64,000 nucleotides of DNA from an uncultured Collinsella sp. (GTDB lineage Bacteria; Actinomycetota; Coriobacteriia; Coriobacteriales; Coriobacteriaceae): contig CAKUOD010000008.1 of NCBI GenBank assembly GCA_934668695.1, positions 1-64,000 on the forward strand, given 5' to 3'. The notes below the pieces were generated by a model. It ran no database searches. It was not told where the DNA came from and worked only from the letters and a program-made list of their open reading frames with translations. Positions 1 to 7,669 of the stretch are shown here, piece after piece. Position 1 is the first letter of the stretch, and each line of letters begins with the position of its first letter. The translations under genes were made by a program, and so were the position numbers.

Positions 1-101
1 GTGATAAAGAACGAAGGCTTGGTTTGATCCATGGGGTCTGTCCTCCAGAAAAACGTTGCATACAGGGGATGATTCTAGCGCAAGGGCTGCATATCCTCCA
101 T

Positions 102-980
102 CTATTGCATATCGAGCACCATGGCATAGACATCGCGTTTGCGGCGCGAATACTTCTGCGACAGGCGCTTGGCAACCGCGGAGGCAGGCTCGCCCTCCTC
201 GAGCGCGGCGCGGATGTCCTCGCGCAAGGCCTCATCGGGATCTACGGCAGTGGCGCCAACCGGCGTGATGCCGGCCTCCTCATCCTCGCTTGGCGGCGCG
301 ATGACCAGCGCAATCTCTCCCTTCACCTCGCCACGAGCGCGCAGCTCTTCGGCAAGCTGGGCGGCGGATCCACGCAAGACCTCCTCATGCAGCTTGGTAA
401 GCTCGCGGCAGACAGCGACCTCGCGCTGGGGAAAGACCTCGGCCACGGCCTCAAGCGTCGCCACAATGCGATGTGGAGACTCGTAGAAGATGAGCGCGCC
501 GGGCACCACGGCAAGGCGCTGCAGACGGCGCACACGATCGCCATGTTTGCGACCCAAAAAGCCCTCGAAGAAGAAATGCTCGCAGGGAATGCCGGACGAC
601 ACGAGTGCCGTGACGCATGCGGAAGGCCCGGGGATGACTTCGACGGGGACATCGGCCTCGCGTGCCGCCTCAACCAACGCCTGGCCGGGGTCAGACACGC
701 TCGGCATGCCAGCGTCCGAGGCAAAGGCAAGAGTCTCCCCCGCCAGCAAGCGGTCGACCAGACCGGCGGCGCGGCTTGCAATCACGTTCTCGTCGCAACG
801 GACGAGCGGCTTAGAAATGCCCAGGTGCATCAGCAGCTTTGAGGTCACACGCGTGTCCTCGCAGCAGATGGCGTCGGCGGCAGCGAATGCCTTACCGACG
901 CGCGGGGACAGGTCGCCCAAGTTGCCGATGGGCGTGCCGACCACATAGAGTTTGCCCGTGCGGGCGCCGTTTTGCGTCAT
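102..980 (-). CDS. rsmI: 16S rRNA (cytidine1402-2'-O)-methyltransferase RsmI
   Basis: This 292-residue protein belongs to the SAM-dependent tetrapyrrole-methylase-fold family that 2'-O-methylates C1402 of 16S rRNA in the decoding centre. Seen in the sequence: the N-terminal LYVVGTPIGNLGDLSPR glycine-rich motif (about residues 11-27), CCEDTR at about 39-44, SDAGMPSVSDPG near 88-99, and VIPGPSACVTAL near 114-125. All are RsmI hallmarks, and the length fits the family. It lies 6 bp downstream of the GH5-like gene on the same strand, so the two are probably co-transcribed. The RBS before the ATG is weak (AGGTTGAT), which may mean translational coupling. No anomaly seen. Confidence 0.95.
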   Translation of the reverse strand: MTQNGARTGKLYVVGTPIGNLGDLSPRVGKAFAAADAICCEDTRVTSKLLMHLGISKPLVRCDENVIASRAAGLVDRLLAGETLAFASDAGMPSVSDPGQALVEAAREADVPVEVIPGPSACVTALVSSGIPCEHFFFEGFLGRKHGDRVRRLQRLAVVPGALIFYESPHRIVATLEAVAEVFPQREVAVCRELTKLHEEVLRGSAAQLAEELRARGEVKGEIALVIAPPSEDEEAGITPVGATAVDPDEALREDIRAALEEGEPASAVAKRLSQKYSRRKRDVYAMVLDMQ

Positions 981-986
981 ATCAAC

Positions 987-2048
987 CTATTCAATCATGC
1001 CGCGCTCGAGCGTGCCGAGCGCCGCGCGGGCATCCCATGCTGCGATTCGCTTCTCGGTCTTCCACGTTTGGAAGAACCAACCGGCAGCCGGCGCAAACGA
1101 TGCCAGTTGATTGGCGATAAACACGCGCTCGTAGGCATTGCGGCCCTCGGGCGTAACCGACGAGTTGGCGAAGATCGCCGCACCCGACCATTCGCCCACC
1201 AGCACGGGGAACCCAGCCGAAATTGCCTCTTTGAACTCGCGCTTGTTACGCGAGATCGCCGTCGTCAGTCCACGGGGGCTCGTGATGTCGAGCGCATATT
1301 CGTCGCGGTAATGATACAGGTGAAGGTCCATGTAGACGTTCTTGTACTTGGCGCCGCGCATAAAGTGCTTCCATTCGCCGGGATGCCCCGAAGACGAGAA
1401 GACGACGATCTTATCCTCGGGCATATACGAGCGGACGAGCTCGTACGCATCGCGATAGAAGTTACGCAGGTAATGCGCCGGAATACCATCCGTCATGGTA
1501 AAGAGACTCTTGCGGACGCTCATCTGCGGCGTATCCAGCAGCTCGATACCCAACAGGCTCTCGGCCTCACCGTATCGATCTGCCAGGCGCTCGAGCACGT
1601 CGAGTGCGACATGACGGCCGTTGGTGGACGAATGCCACTCGGCGACAGCCTCCGACGTGGTGGGTGAATCGTTGGAATCGCCCTGACCACCGGGCACCGT
1701 CGCCAGATCGAGCAGCACGCGGATGTTGTACTTAGCAGCCCACTCGATCGCGCGGTCGATATAGTCGACGACCGAGATGTAGGAAGCGTCGGACTCCTGC
1801 GAACCAAAGGCATACCAGGGCACTGGCAGGCGCACGGCGTTGAGGCCAATCTGCGCCATGCGACGAAAATCGTCCTCGCTCACAAACGTCTCGTAATGGC
1901 GGCGCATGCGCTCGTTATAGGCGGCGGTACCCATGGCCTCCTGTAGCTCGGCCGCGTTGGATGCACCGGTCGCCGCGTACAGCGACGGGGTCACCCAAGG
2001 CTCGGGAATAAACCAGCCAGAGAGATTAACGCCGAGTATCCTCTCCAT
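987..2048 (-). CDS. GH5-family glycoside hydrolase-like protein, probable loss of acid/base residue
   Basis: A 353-residue protein with the (beta/alpha)8 signature of glycoside hydrolase family 5 (cellulase/exo-1,3-glucanase-like). GVNLSGWF lies at the N-terminus, LNAVRLPVPWYAFG near residue 65, HLYHY near 240, and the nucleophile strand PVLVGEWSGA near 285. At the strand that normally ends in Asn-Glu-Pro (acid/base Glu) this protein reads GIELLDTPQMS, so the Glu is replaced by Thr. No signal peptide is visible, so it looks cytoplasmic. The longer reading frame extends upstream to 2648 through repeat DNA. I chose the ATG at 2048 because GAAGGGGGCAGTG lies before it and homology begins there. 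Family assignment is good; catalytic activity is doubtful. Confidence 0.8.
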   Translation of the reverse strand: MERILGVNLSGWFIPEPWVTPSLYAATGASNAAELQEAMGTAAYNERMRRHYETFVSEDDFRRMAQIGLNAVRLPVPWYAFGSQESDASYISVVDYIDRAIEWAAKYNIRVLLDLATVPGGQGDSNDSPTTSEAVAEWHSSTNGRHVALDVLERLADRYGEAESLLGIELLDTPQMSVRKSLFTMTDGIPAHYLRNFYRDAYELVRSYMPEDKIVVFSSSGHPGEWKHFMRGAKYKNVYMDLHLYHYRDEYALDITSPRGLTTAISRNKREFKEAISAGFPVLVGEWSGAAIFANSSVTPEGRNAYERVFIANQLASFAPAAGWFFQTWKTEKRIAAWDARAALGTLERGMIE

Positions 2049-2241
2049 CACTGCCCCCTTCGGATCATGCAGGTCGAACCCGCATCGTATTGCATAGGAT
2101 AAGTATCGTTTTGAGTATACCCGCGTGTGCGGACAGGCGACCGAACGGTCTGTAAAGTGACGCGAAAGTGGGAGGAATGTCTGGGAGCAGACGGGCTCGG
2201 AATGGTGCGACAAGGTGCGTACGCGCGCCGGAGGCAGGCAC

Positions 2242-2414
2242 CGGAAAGCGTGTCCCGTTCTATCGCTCAATAATGGGGCGCATTTTCCGTTAGCAGGCCC
2301 AACCGGAAAGCGCGACCCGCAATTTCGCGTCATTCCGGGTCGCGCTTTCCCAGACAGGCCCGAAGCGGAAAGTGTGTCCCGTTCTGAGCCCTTATTCTGG
2401 GACGCAGTTTCCGC
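2242..2414. repeat. Three tandem hairpin units sharing a GGAAAGYGYG core
   Basis: Three consecutive inverted repeats of about 50 bp occupy 2242-2289, 2304-2350 and 2365-2414. Unit 2 has perfect 15-bp arms (GGAAAGCGCGACCCG and its complement). Units 1 and 3 have imperfect arms built on CGGAAA...TGTCCC and GGG-CGCA-TTTCCG. The spacers share AGGCCC. They lie upstream of the GH5-like gene on the minus strand and within the 600-bp gap before tRNA-Phe. No coding gene is visible here; the open frame across the units is an artefact of the repeats. Confidence 0.75.
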
Positions 2415-2425
2415 AGAACCCTGCA

Positions 2426-2655
2426 TAAAAGAAAAGGACCCCTTTGCAGAGGTCCTAGTCAATTCAAGGTGGCGGGGAAGGGAATCGCGCCCGCGCTCCG
2501 CGCGTGCGGACCGCTGCGGCGCTTCCGCGCCTTGCGAGCTCCGCTGGCAAACGCTCACGCGTTTACTCAGCTCCGCGCCCTCACGGGGTTCGATTCCGCG
2601 CAAGGGCCACGTAAAAGAAAAGGACCCCTTTGCAGAGGTCCTAGTCAATTCAAGG

Positions 2656-2673
<18 letters not shown>
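2426..2673. repeat. 62-bp perfect direct repeat of tRNA-Phe 3' end plus terminator
   Basis: Bases 2426-2487 and 2612-2673 are identical over 62 bp. Each copy carries the tRNA-Phe terminator hairpin and the last part of the tRNA (acceptor and T-arm, ending GGGAATCG on the plus strand). Between them lie 124 bp of GC-rich palindromic sequence containing an inverted T-loop-like stretch, GGGGTTCGATTCC at 2585-2597. The right copy belongs to the intact tRNA gene; the left copy is a tRNA fragment. The pattern is typical of integration or duplication at a tRNA 3' end. Confidence 0.8.
2613..2640 (-). terminator. Intrinsic terminator of tRNA-Phe
   Basis: Read on the minus strand, AGGACCTC and GGGGTCCT form a stem around TGCAAA, followed by the T-rich run TTTTCTTTT. 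It lies about 15 bases after the tRNA 3' end. An identical copy exists at 2427-2454. Confidence 0.8.
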
Positions 2674-2728
<55 letters not shown>

Positions 2729-2851
2729 ATTTGAGGTGTGCCTTGTTTCAAGGCTTGATTAGTATAACCAAGGACGCGTTCCGGTCAACCGAGAATTTCA
2801 AAAAAGTTTTTGAGCACAGCCTCGGTTCTTTAAATCGGCACGTCAGAGGCA

Positions 2852-3136
2852 TCAGCCGGCAGCAAGAAGTTTTTCGCTCAGAGCCGCACGGGCAAACTCA
2901 CTTGGCGTCATCCCCTCGGCAGCCGCCCGTCGACGAATGGCCTCCTTCATTCCCAGAGGAATCTTGACCGACAGCGTTGCCGTCCCCTCACCTGAGAGTG
3001 GGGGCCGTCCATGCACGATCCCACCAACGGTGTGTTCGCCATCCGGAAACTCTCCGCGCTCGTACGACTCGCACCACGCGTCAATCATTTCATCCGTTAC
3101 AACCTGACCATTAGCGGCCGTATACGTCTTGCCCAT
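2852..3136 (-). CDS. CopG/ribbon-helix-helix-type antitoxin (orphan)
   Basis: A 94-residue protein with an acidic N-terminal half and a C-terminal ribbon-helix-helix-like segment: ATLSVKIPLGMKEAIRR (a beta strand then a helix), followed by AAAEGMTPSEFARAALSE. This arrangement is typical of DNA-binding antitoxins that autorepress their operons. I prefer the second ATG (3136), which has better spacing after GGAAGGGG than the first (3139). Immediately upstream and overlapping by 26 bp lies a 26-codon frame that looks like the truncated toxin, so this antitoxin now lacks a partner. It could equally be a small stand-alone regulator. Confidence 0.6.
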   Translation of the reverse strand: MGKTYTAANGQVVTDEMIDAWCESYERGEFPDGEHTVGGIVHGRPPLSGEGTATLSVKIPLGMKEAIRRRAAAEGMTPSEFARAALSEKLLAAG

Positions 3137-3191
3137 CATCGGCCCCTTCCGTCAGGTGCTTTTTAGCGTTGAGATGGATCTCAACATCCAT
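3111..3191 (-). pseudogene. Remnant of a toxin gene preceding the antitoxin
   Basis: A 26-codon frame starts with MDVEIHLNAKKHL after a strong SD (GGAGGAG, about 8 bases upstream) and runs out in a TAA inside the antitoxin gene. The first 13-15 residues look like the start of small toxins of the BrnT/DUF4258 kind, which normally run to 80-90 residues and sit directly before an antitoxin. The rest of the toxin is missing. The family suggestion comes from memory of similar N-termini and is weak. The strong RBS on a truncated frame is what the sequence shows. Confidence 0.4.
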
Positions 3192-3249
3192 GCATCTTCT
3201 CCTCCATCTTACCCAATTTCGTATGACGAAAGTCCGCTGTCGTCAATTC

Positions 3250-3630
3250 TTAAGCCGGTACGCGTTGGAGAGCAGGGGTCGAAACAATGATTGAAGGACG
3301 CTCTAGTGCGGCCCAGGCGCCGGGGCAGGAGCACATACGCCAGGGACATACGTTTTCGTAGCGCGCGAGGATATTGCCGTCGCGATCGATGAAGGCGATG
3401 TCGATGGGATAGGCCATAAAACACGTATGGACCGAAGAGCAGCGTGGAAACGCCATGACGAGCGGCAAGCCGTTGGCGGCAACCGGACGCCGTCCCAGCA
3501 TGCCGCGCAGGCGTGCGGCAAACGACTCCGCCACCACAAACTCTGCCGGCGTCCAGACCAACCTGTTGAGCGCCCGCGTGTAGGCGATGTAGGACGAAAC
3601 CGCAGTCACATAACCACCCCCGGACGCCAT
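3250..3630 (-). CDS. DUF192 family protein at the end of the Tad operon
   Basis: About 126 residues. Features typical of DUF192 are visible: FAARLRGMLGR near residue 36, LVMAFPRCSSVHTCFMAYPIDIAFID near 55-80 (a short hydrophobic strand with conserved HTCFM), and DGNILARYENVCPW near 83-96. DUF192 proteins are small beta-rich proteins of unclear function that often accompany secretion or pilus genes. The open frame extends upstream to 3714. I use the ATG at 3630, just inside the 3' end of the preceding TadE-like gene (25-bp overlap), as it fits the overlapping pattern of this operon. It is the last gene of the leftward Tad cluster. Confidence 0.7.
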   Translation of the reverse strand: MASGGGYVTAVSSYIAYTRALNRLVWTPAEFVVAESFAARLRGMLGRRPVAANGLPLVMAFPRCSSVHTCFMAYPIDIAFIDRDGNILARYENVCPWRMCSCPGAWAALERPSIIVSTPALQRVPA

Positions 3631-4082
3631 GGGTCGATCGTTACCACGCGCTCGTGCGACAACTGTGCCGGCGCACCCAAAGAAAGACCGGCAATGCTCA
3701 GCGAGCTCGGCCATGGCTCGTAGTGCATGGTGCAGGTATAGGTCCTAAACGTTCCGGATAGGGAGAGCAGGCCACCATCCGATGTCGCCGCGCCTTGTTC
3801 ACTCGACACTTCGATCTGCAAGTCATAGCCTTCCATGGCATTCAGAATTTGAGTCTGGACCGTCGCCGAGGCATCGACAGAGCTTTCGTCGCCCTCCCCC
3901 TCCGACGCCACGGCGTGCGCCAACACGATGTCGGGCACCACGCGGTCGAAGCGCGCGACAGCGCTGGCAAAGATCATGACGTTGTACACGATGAGTGCCA
4001 GCACCAGCAAAACGGGCGTAACCACTGCCATCTCCACCGTCGCTTGGGCGTGCTCCTCGCGCAGACGCATGCGGATACTCAT
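3606..4082 (-). CDS. tadE: TadE-like minor pilin
   Basis: 158 residues. A short basic/acidic leader (MSIRMRLREEHAQATVE) is followed by one hydrophobic helix (MAVVTPVLLVLALIVYNVMI), then a periplasm/exterior domain. This is the TadE pseudopilin layout: leader, processing site, Glu at +5, transmembrane helix. The likely processing point is A|QATVE, with Ala at -1. The ATG overlaps the stop of the TadG-like gene (TAATG), which fixes the start at 4082 although the frame is open further upstream. It should be a minor pilin inserted in the membrane and processed by a prepilin peptidase encoded elsewhere. Confidence 0.75.
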   Translation of the reverse strand: MSIRMRLREEHAQATVEMAVVTPVLLVLALIVYNVMIFASAVARFDRVVPDIVLAHAVASEGEGDESSVDASATVQTQILNAMEGYDLQIEVSSEQGAATSDGGLLSLSGTFRTYTCTMHYEPWPSSLSIAGLSLGAPAQLSHERVVTIDPWRPGVVM

Positions 4083-6235
4083 TACGACCCACCGCCCAGA
4101 GCGCCAACCAGCGTGGCGACATCGACGGTGAGCGGGATGGAGCCGCCGCCGGGCAGAGGAATCTCCGCAAGCGTGAATACCGTACCGCTGATGGTGCGTT
4201 CGACTTGATATTCCAACGCCTCGCAAAGCGCCTTGGGATCGGTCACGCCCAACGGAATACTTCGCAGCTTGTCTTGCGCCTGAGAGAGACCGGCAATGTC
4301 AGACCCCGGACTCTTAATGACGTTGGCGGAATCGGTCAGCACCGGCTTTCGCAGGCGCAAGTCGCACGGTTCCAAACCCAGCGCCGCCACGGACGCCGAA
4401 ACGGTATCGCCGAGCCACGATGCAATGGAGCCCAACGCACCGTTGCCCCCTCCTAGGCCCTTAATCATCTCGTCCATAAGTTCGTCGGCCGAACCTTGGA
4501 TGTCTCCGTATCCCACAAGCAGCCGTCCCCAAACATCCATGACGCCATCGAGTACGCCGGCAACGCCACCCGAGCGTTCCTTCAATGTCGAGAAAAATCG
4601 CGAAAGCACGTTGTTTTGCGCCGTCGCCTCATCGGGCGCCAGCACCGCGGCAGAGATGGCACCGCGACTGCCAAGCTCAACCGCCGTGTTAAACGAAGAG
4701 TTAAGTTGATCGGGGCTGGTAATATCACCCGAAACTGCAAAGGCGACTACGCCGTTGCGGCCAGGTGGGGCGATACGCGGACGCTCACCGGAAAGTTCTT
4801 TGATGGCGGTATCGAACGCATTGCCCGCACGGTCGGCCTCATCCTCGGTCTGACGCATGAGCTCAAGCTCTTTGTTCCGACATTTGACGTATTCCTCCAA
4901 GGCCTTTTTGAACTCGTCGAAGTGATATTCGAAGCCGTTTTCGATAGAGGTTGAGGGCGCCGCAACAGCACCAAGCGACGAGACGCCAAAATGGCATTTG
5001 CTGCATTTATCCTGTCCGTCGTAATCGGCAACCGAAGCAAATCCGCTCGGCGTCCCTTTCTTATAGTTAGGGCAGGTCGTCCCGTAATGCAGATACGCCT
5101 TGTCATCGTTCACGCTCGTCGGCCACACCGCATCGGTATAGAGTTCCGTCGCCCGAACCTCATCAGAGTTGCGCGGCAGCAGCGGAATATAGGAGGAAAC
5201 CCTGTCTCCGTTCTCGGTTATATGTGCCCGATCGACCTCCGCGCTCGCATAGGTATAAAACGCCTTACGCGCCGCAGACTCTGCCTTCATCTCGACACTC
5301 GAGCCGTGGGGCTTCTCATTTGTCAGACGCCAATGGTAGTAGTCCTTCGCGCGATCAAGGGCAACTTGGGGCTCCCACGTAACGCTCGATGAGTAATGCG
5401 GATTTTGAACACCGGAGAGATCCGTTAGGCTTTTCGCACGCTCCCACATGCAAGAACAGCTGCCGACCGAGCCCTTGTCAGACCCACCACAATCCGCCAG
5501 CCAAGCACGCTCTTTAGCCTTCGCCGTGTCCTCAGAAGCCTTCCGCAGCTCCTCGGCCGCACACTCTAAATCATCTGATGTGTCTTTAATGGTATCGGTC
5601 GAGATCTCTGATCCTTTGAGCGCAGCGAAGTCAGACTCGGATGTCCTGGGCACGGCAAGCGCCGTACCGGTATAGGTCACGCTATCGGTATCCTGCGCCG
5701 ACACCGCCTGCGTGGCACGCGCGGCGATCAGATACGGCAGAGCCGTCTCGATTTTCTGTAAGCCTTCCGATGCGCTTTTGGCAAACTTGTTGCGCGTTTT
5801 AATGATCTCAATCCCGGTGTCGACCATATTGCCGGCAACCGGCTCGGCACCCGGGATGAGGATGGCGACCAGGCCCGTCCCGATCGTGGCAAACCCCGCC
5901 AGCCCCAGACTCAAGATGCTCGCATCAACCACCGTGGCAGCCGTGTGATAGGACAACACTACGTTGGCACCCGCCAGCGCGCCGCTATCAGCCGCCACCT
6001 GGGTATCCCCGGCACGCGACATGCTCCATATCGCCGCGGTCGACGAAAACAACAATGTGAGCACCACTAGGATGACCACGGCAGAAGAAAGCGTGGTATA
6101 GGCGCCGTCTTCGATAAACAGATCGACACCGGCTCGACCCATAAAGCCGCCTCGCTTGCGATGGCAGCTCGGACGGTGCGTCAAAACGCGTCTAGACCAG
6201 AAACACTTAATCCCATGCAGCAATCCACGAATCAT
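4082..6235 (-). CDS. tadG: Large TadG-like (TadE/G) pilus-associated protein
   Basis: About 717 residues. After a short cytoplasmic segment there is one N-terminal membrane helix (SSAVVILVVLTLLFSSTAAI, about residues 50-70), followed by SRAGDTQVAADSGALAGANVV. That is the typical TadG start (helix, then QxAADxAALAGA). The long outer region has alpha-helical stretches and Cys-rich pieces (CGGSDKGSVGSCSCMW near 275; CPNYKK and CSKCHFG near 400-425) that could bind metal or form disulphides. The ATG at 6235 follows GGAGGGAGATT. An alternative ATG at 6142 would remove 31 residues. It overlaps the upstream TadE gene by 29 bp. The role in pilus assembly is inferred from the locus. Confidence 0.7.
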   Translation of the reverse strand: MIRGLLHGIKCFWSRRVLTHRPSCHRKRGGFMGRAGVDLFIEDGAYTTLSSAVVILVVLTLLFSSTAAIWSMSRAGDTQVAADSGALAGANVVLSYHTAATVVDASILSLGLAGFATIGTGLVAILIPGAEPVAGNMVDTGIEIIKTRNKFAKSASEGLQKIETALPYLIAARATQAVSAQDTDSVTYTGTALAVPRTSESDFAALKGSEISTDTIKDTSDDLECAAEELRKASEDTAKAKERAWLADCGGSDKGSVGSCSCMWERAKSLTDLSGVQNPHYSSSVTWEPQVALDRAKDYYHWRLTNEKPHGSSVEMKAESAARKAFYTYASAEVDRAHITENGDRVSSYIPLLPRNSDEVRATELYTDAVWPTSVNDDKAYLHYGTTCPNYKKGTPSGFASVADYDGQDKCSKCHFGVSSLGAVAAPSTSIENGFEYHFDEFKKALEEYVKCRNKELELMRQTEDEADRAGNAFDTAIKELSGERPRIAPPGRNGVVAFAVSGDITSPDQLNSSFNTAVELGSRGAISAAVLAPDEATAQNNVLSRFFSTLKERSGGVAGVLDGVMDVWGRLLVGYGDIQGSADELMDEMIKGLGGGNGALGSIASWLGDTVSASVAALGLEPCDLRLRKPVLTDSANVIKSPGSDIAGLSQAQDKLRSIPLGVTDPKALCEALEYQVERTISGTVFTLAEIPLPGGGSIPLTVDVATLVGALGGGS

Positions 6236-6743
6236 AATCTCCCTCCAGCCATTCGGGACGCGATTGATACGAGACATCGACCTTGAGCTCAACGTAGCCG
6301 CCCTCGGCGGTACCACCCATAGCCTGCGCAAACGCACCGATCACAGGCAACGGCTTGACCTCGCCGGAAACGGACACGGACGAGACGCCACCCGCACCGG
6401 CCCGGCCAAGCTCGATATCCCACGACAACGGCCCGCCGGCATGAAAGATCGAAACGTTGGGCACTGCGGCAAGTCGGCGGCGGGTGAACTCCTTAAGATC
6501 GTCGTCCTCCGCCGTCGTTGTGGTCATGAGCCGCGCGGTCTCGGCGGCGGCAGACTCCATGACCGCGCGCGTATAGAGCAGGCACACCGGTTGCAGCGCG
6601 AGAAGGATGAGTGTCAGAAACGTCGGCAGCAAAAAAGCGACCTCGACCGTAGACTGCGCCCGGTCCTCGCGCGCGGCATCAATACAACGCGATGTCCTTA
6701 GCGGCCGCAGCGGCGTCGATAACCGACGTCGAGGCAACGCCAT
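6207..6743 (-). CDS. tadE: TadE-like minor pilin
   Basis: About 178 residues if started at the ATG at 6743; the start is uncertain. The recognisable part begins IDAAREDRAQSTVEVAF, then a hydrophobic helix (LLPTFLTLILLALQPVCLLY) and a globular part rich in GGVSSVSVSGEV. The A|QSTVE site with Glu at +5 matches the other pilins of this locus. From the ATG at 6743 the first 30 residues (ALPRRRLSTPL...) are basic and overlap the previous gene by 65 bp, so a non-ATG start closer to the helix is possible. Same role as the other TadE genes: a minor pilin of the Tad pilus. Confidence 0.7.
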   Translation of the reverse strand: MALPRRRLSTPLRPLRTSRCIDAAREDRAQSTVEVAFLLPTFLTLILLALQPVCLLYTRAVMESAAAETARLMTTTTAEDDDLKEFTRRRLAAVPNVSIFHAGGPLSWDIELGRAGAGGVSSVSVSGEVKPLPVIGAFAQAMGGTAEGGYVELKVDVSYQSRPEWLEGDYDSWIAAWD

Positions 6744-6897
6744 GGGATGCCGCCCGCTCAACCAGCGCCGCCAAGCGCCCATCGGTGCCGGCACGCCAAA
6801 GTCCCGCGATCGCCAGCACGATCGATAACAGCGCCACTGTGACAATGGCGTATTCGACCGTCGCCTGGGCAGATTCCTCACGCAGGACATCATGCAT
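6679..6897 (-). CDS. Small TadE/Flp-like pilin
   Basis: 72 residues. MHDVLREESAQATVEY is followed by a hydrophobic helix (AIVTVALLSIVLAIAGLW) and a short polar tail. The A|QATVEY processing motif matches the other three pilin-like genes, with Glu-Tyr as in true Flp pilins. At 72 residues it is the size of a major pilin, yet it lies among the minor pilins. It may be a second, minor Flp subunit. One base separates it from the preceding gene. Confidence 0.7.
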   Translation of the reverse strand: MHDVLREESAQATVEYAIVTVALLSIVLAIAGLWRAGTDGRLAALVERAASHGVASTSVIDAAAAAKDIALY

Positions 6898-6898
6898 T

Positions 6899-7462
6899 TC
6901 ACGATCCCTCCTTTGAGTCCGTTGCCTGCGGGCTCAGGCGCACGGCGCGCAGACGACACGAAGCATCGCCAGCATCCGCGGCAATTGTCACCATATCGAC
7001 CCAGCCGCGTCCGTCGCGCACGATGGCGCCCCACACGTTTCCCTTGATGTCGAGATAGCCGCTCAGAGCAAGTTGCGCCGTGGGTACCTCGCGATAGGCA
7101 CGCAGCATATCCGCCGCCGCTTCGGTCATCGGTCGGTCCTCGGACCATGCAAGCCGGACCGCAATCGCGTTGCTCTCAGGCGAATCCGTCGCAGTGCCAG
7201 ACCGCTTGTCGAGCGTCCGCAGAAAGGTTTGCGCCGTGACAGCGACATCCGAATCGTCCGCATCTCGCATCTCATCTTTTTGAGACGCCACCGCCGAATC
7301 TGAGCCCAAATCGGAGGCGGTCCCAGGACGCTGCTGCCGCGCGGCGTTAAGCCCCCAAAGCACCGCCGCTATCGCCACGGTCAGGCAAGCAAACACCAGC
7401 AGCACCCCGATGGGGCGCTCGCCCTCTACAGGCTGTTGATGCCCTCGCTGATAGCGTTCCAT
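6899..7462 (-). CDS. Tad-locus single-pass membrane protein of unknown function
   Basis: Up to 187 residues. A short basic N-terminus, one transmembrane helix (IGVLLVFACLTVAIAAVLWG, about residues 18-37), an acidic Ser/Asp-rich linker, then a globular domain (TFLRTLDKRSG ... SGYLDIKGNVWGAIVRDGRGW) that would lie outside the cytoplasm. I do not recognise the family. The start overlaps the flp gene by 37 bp, so a start closer to the helix is possible. Its position between the major pilin and the minor pilins suggests an accessory assembly or anchoring role. Confidence 0.6.
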   Translation of the reverse strand: MERYQRGHQQPVEGERPIGVLLVFACLTVAIAAVLWGLNAARQQRPGTASDLGSDSAVASQKDEMRDADDSDVAVTAQTFLRTLDKRSGTATDSPESNAIAVRLAWSEDRPMTEAAADMLRAYREVPTAQLALSGYLDIKGNVWGAIVRDGRGWVDMVTIAADAGDASCRLRAVRLSPQATDSKEGS

Positions 7463-7659
7463 AGATCTTGGACCTTGCCCTTAAATGCGACGATGGCGAT
7501 AATCGCGATCACCACGAGCACGCCGACCAAGATGGCATACTCGGTGGTACCCTGTGCACTCTCCTCCTGCAATAGTTCCTTGGCGCGCTGACGAACATGT
7601 GCCGCCCGGCAAAACGCCCAGCCCTGGACCTTGCCAGCAGCGTCAGTCATCGTGTTCAT
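7426..7659 (-). CDS. flp: Flp-type major pilin
   Basis: 77 residues with the class III (Flp) prepilin layout: a basic leader of about 34 residues ending ELLQEESAQGTTEYAIL, a long hydrophobic helix (VGVLVVIAIIAIVAFKG) and a short tail VQDLWNAISEGINSL. Glu-Tyr at +5/+6 relative to Ala marks the processing site as A|QGTTEY, with Ala rather than Gly at -1. It follows tadC by 10 bp in the leftward operon and is the best candidate for the structural subunit of the Tad pilus. Confidence 0.85.
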   Translation of the reverse strand: MNTMTDAAGKVQGWAFCRAAHVRQRAKELLQEESAQGTTEYAILVGVLVVIAIIAIVAFKGKVQDLWNAISEGINSL

Positions 7660-7669
7660 GTATTCCTCC

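Noticed and set aside
1..101. Possible gene end at the left edge of the window
   Set aside because: Only short shadow frames; no motif, RBS or terminator could be supported in these 101 bases.
2493..2606. Possible second tRNA between the direct repeats (T-loop-like GGTTCGATTCC)
   Set aside because: No matching acceptor, D-arm or anticodon arm could be built; only an inverted T-arm-like stretch is present.
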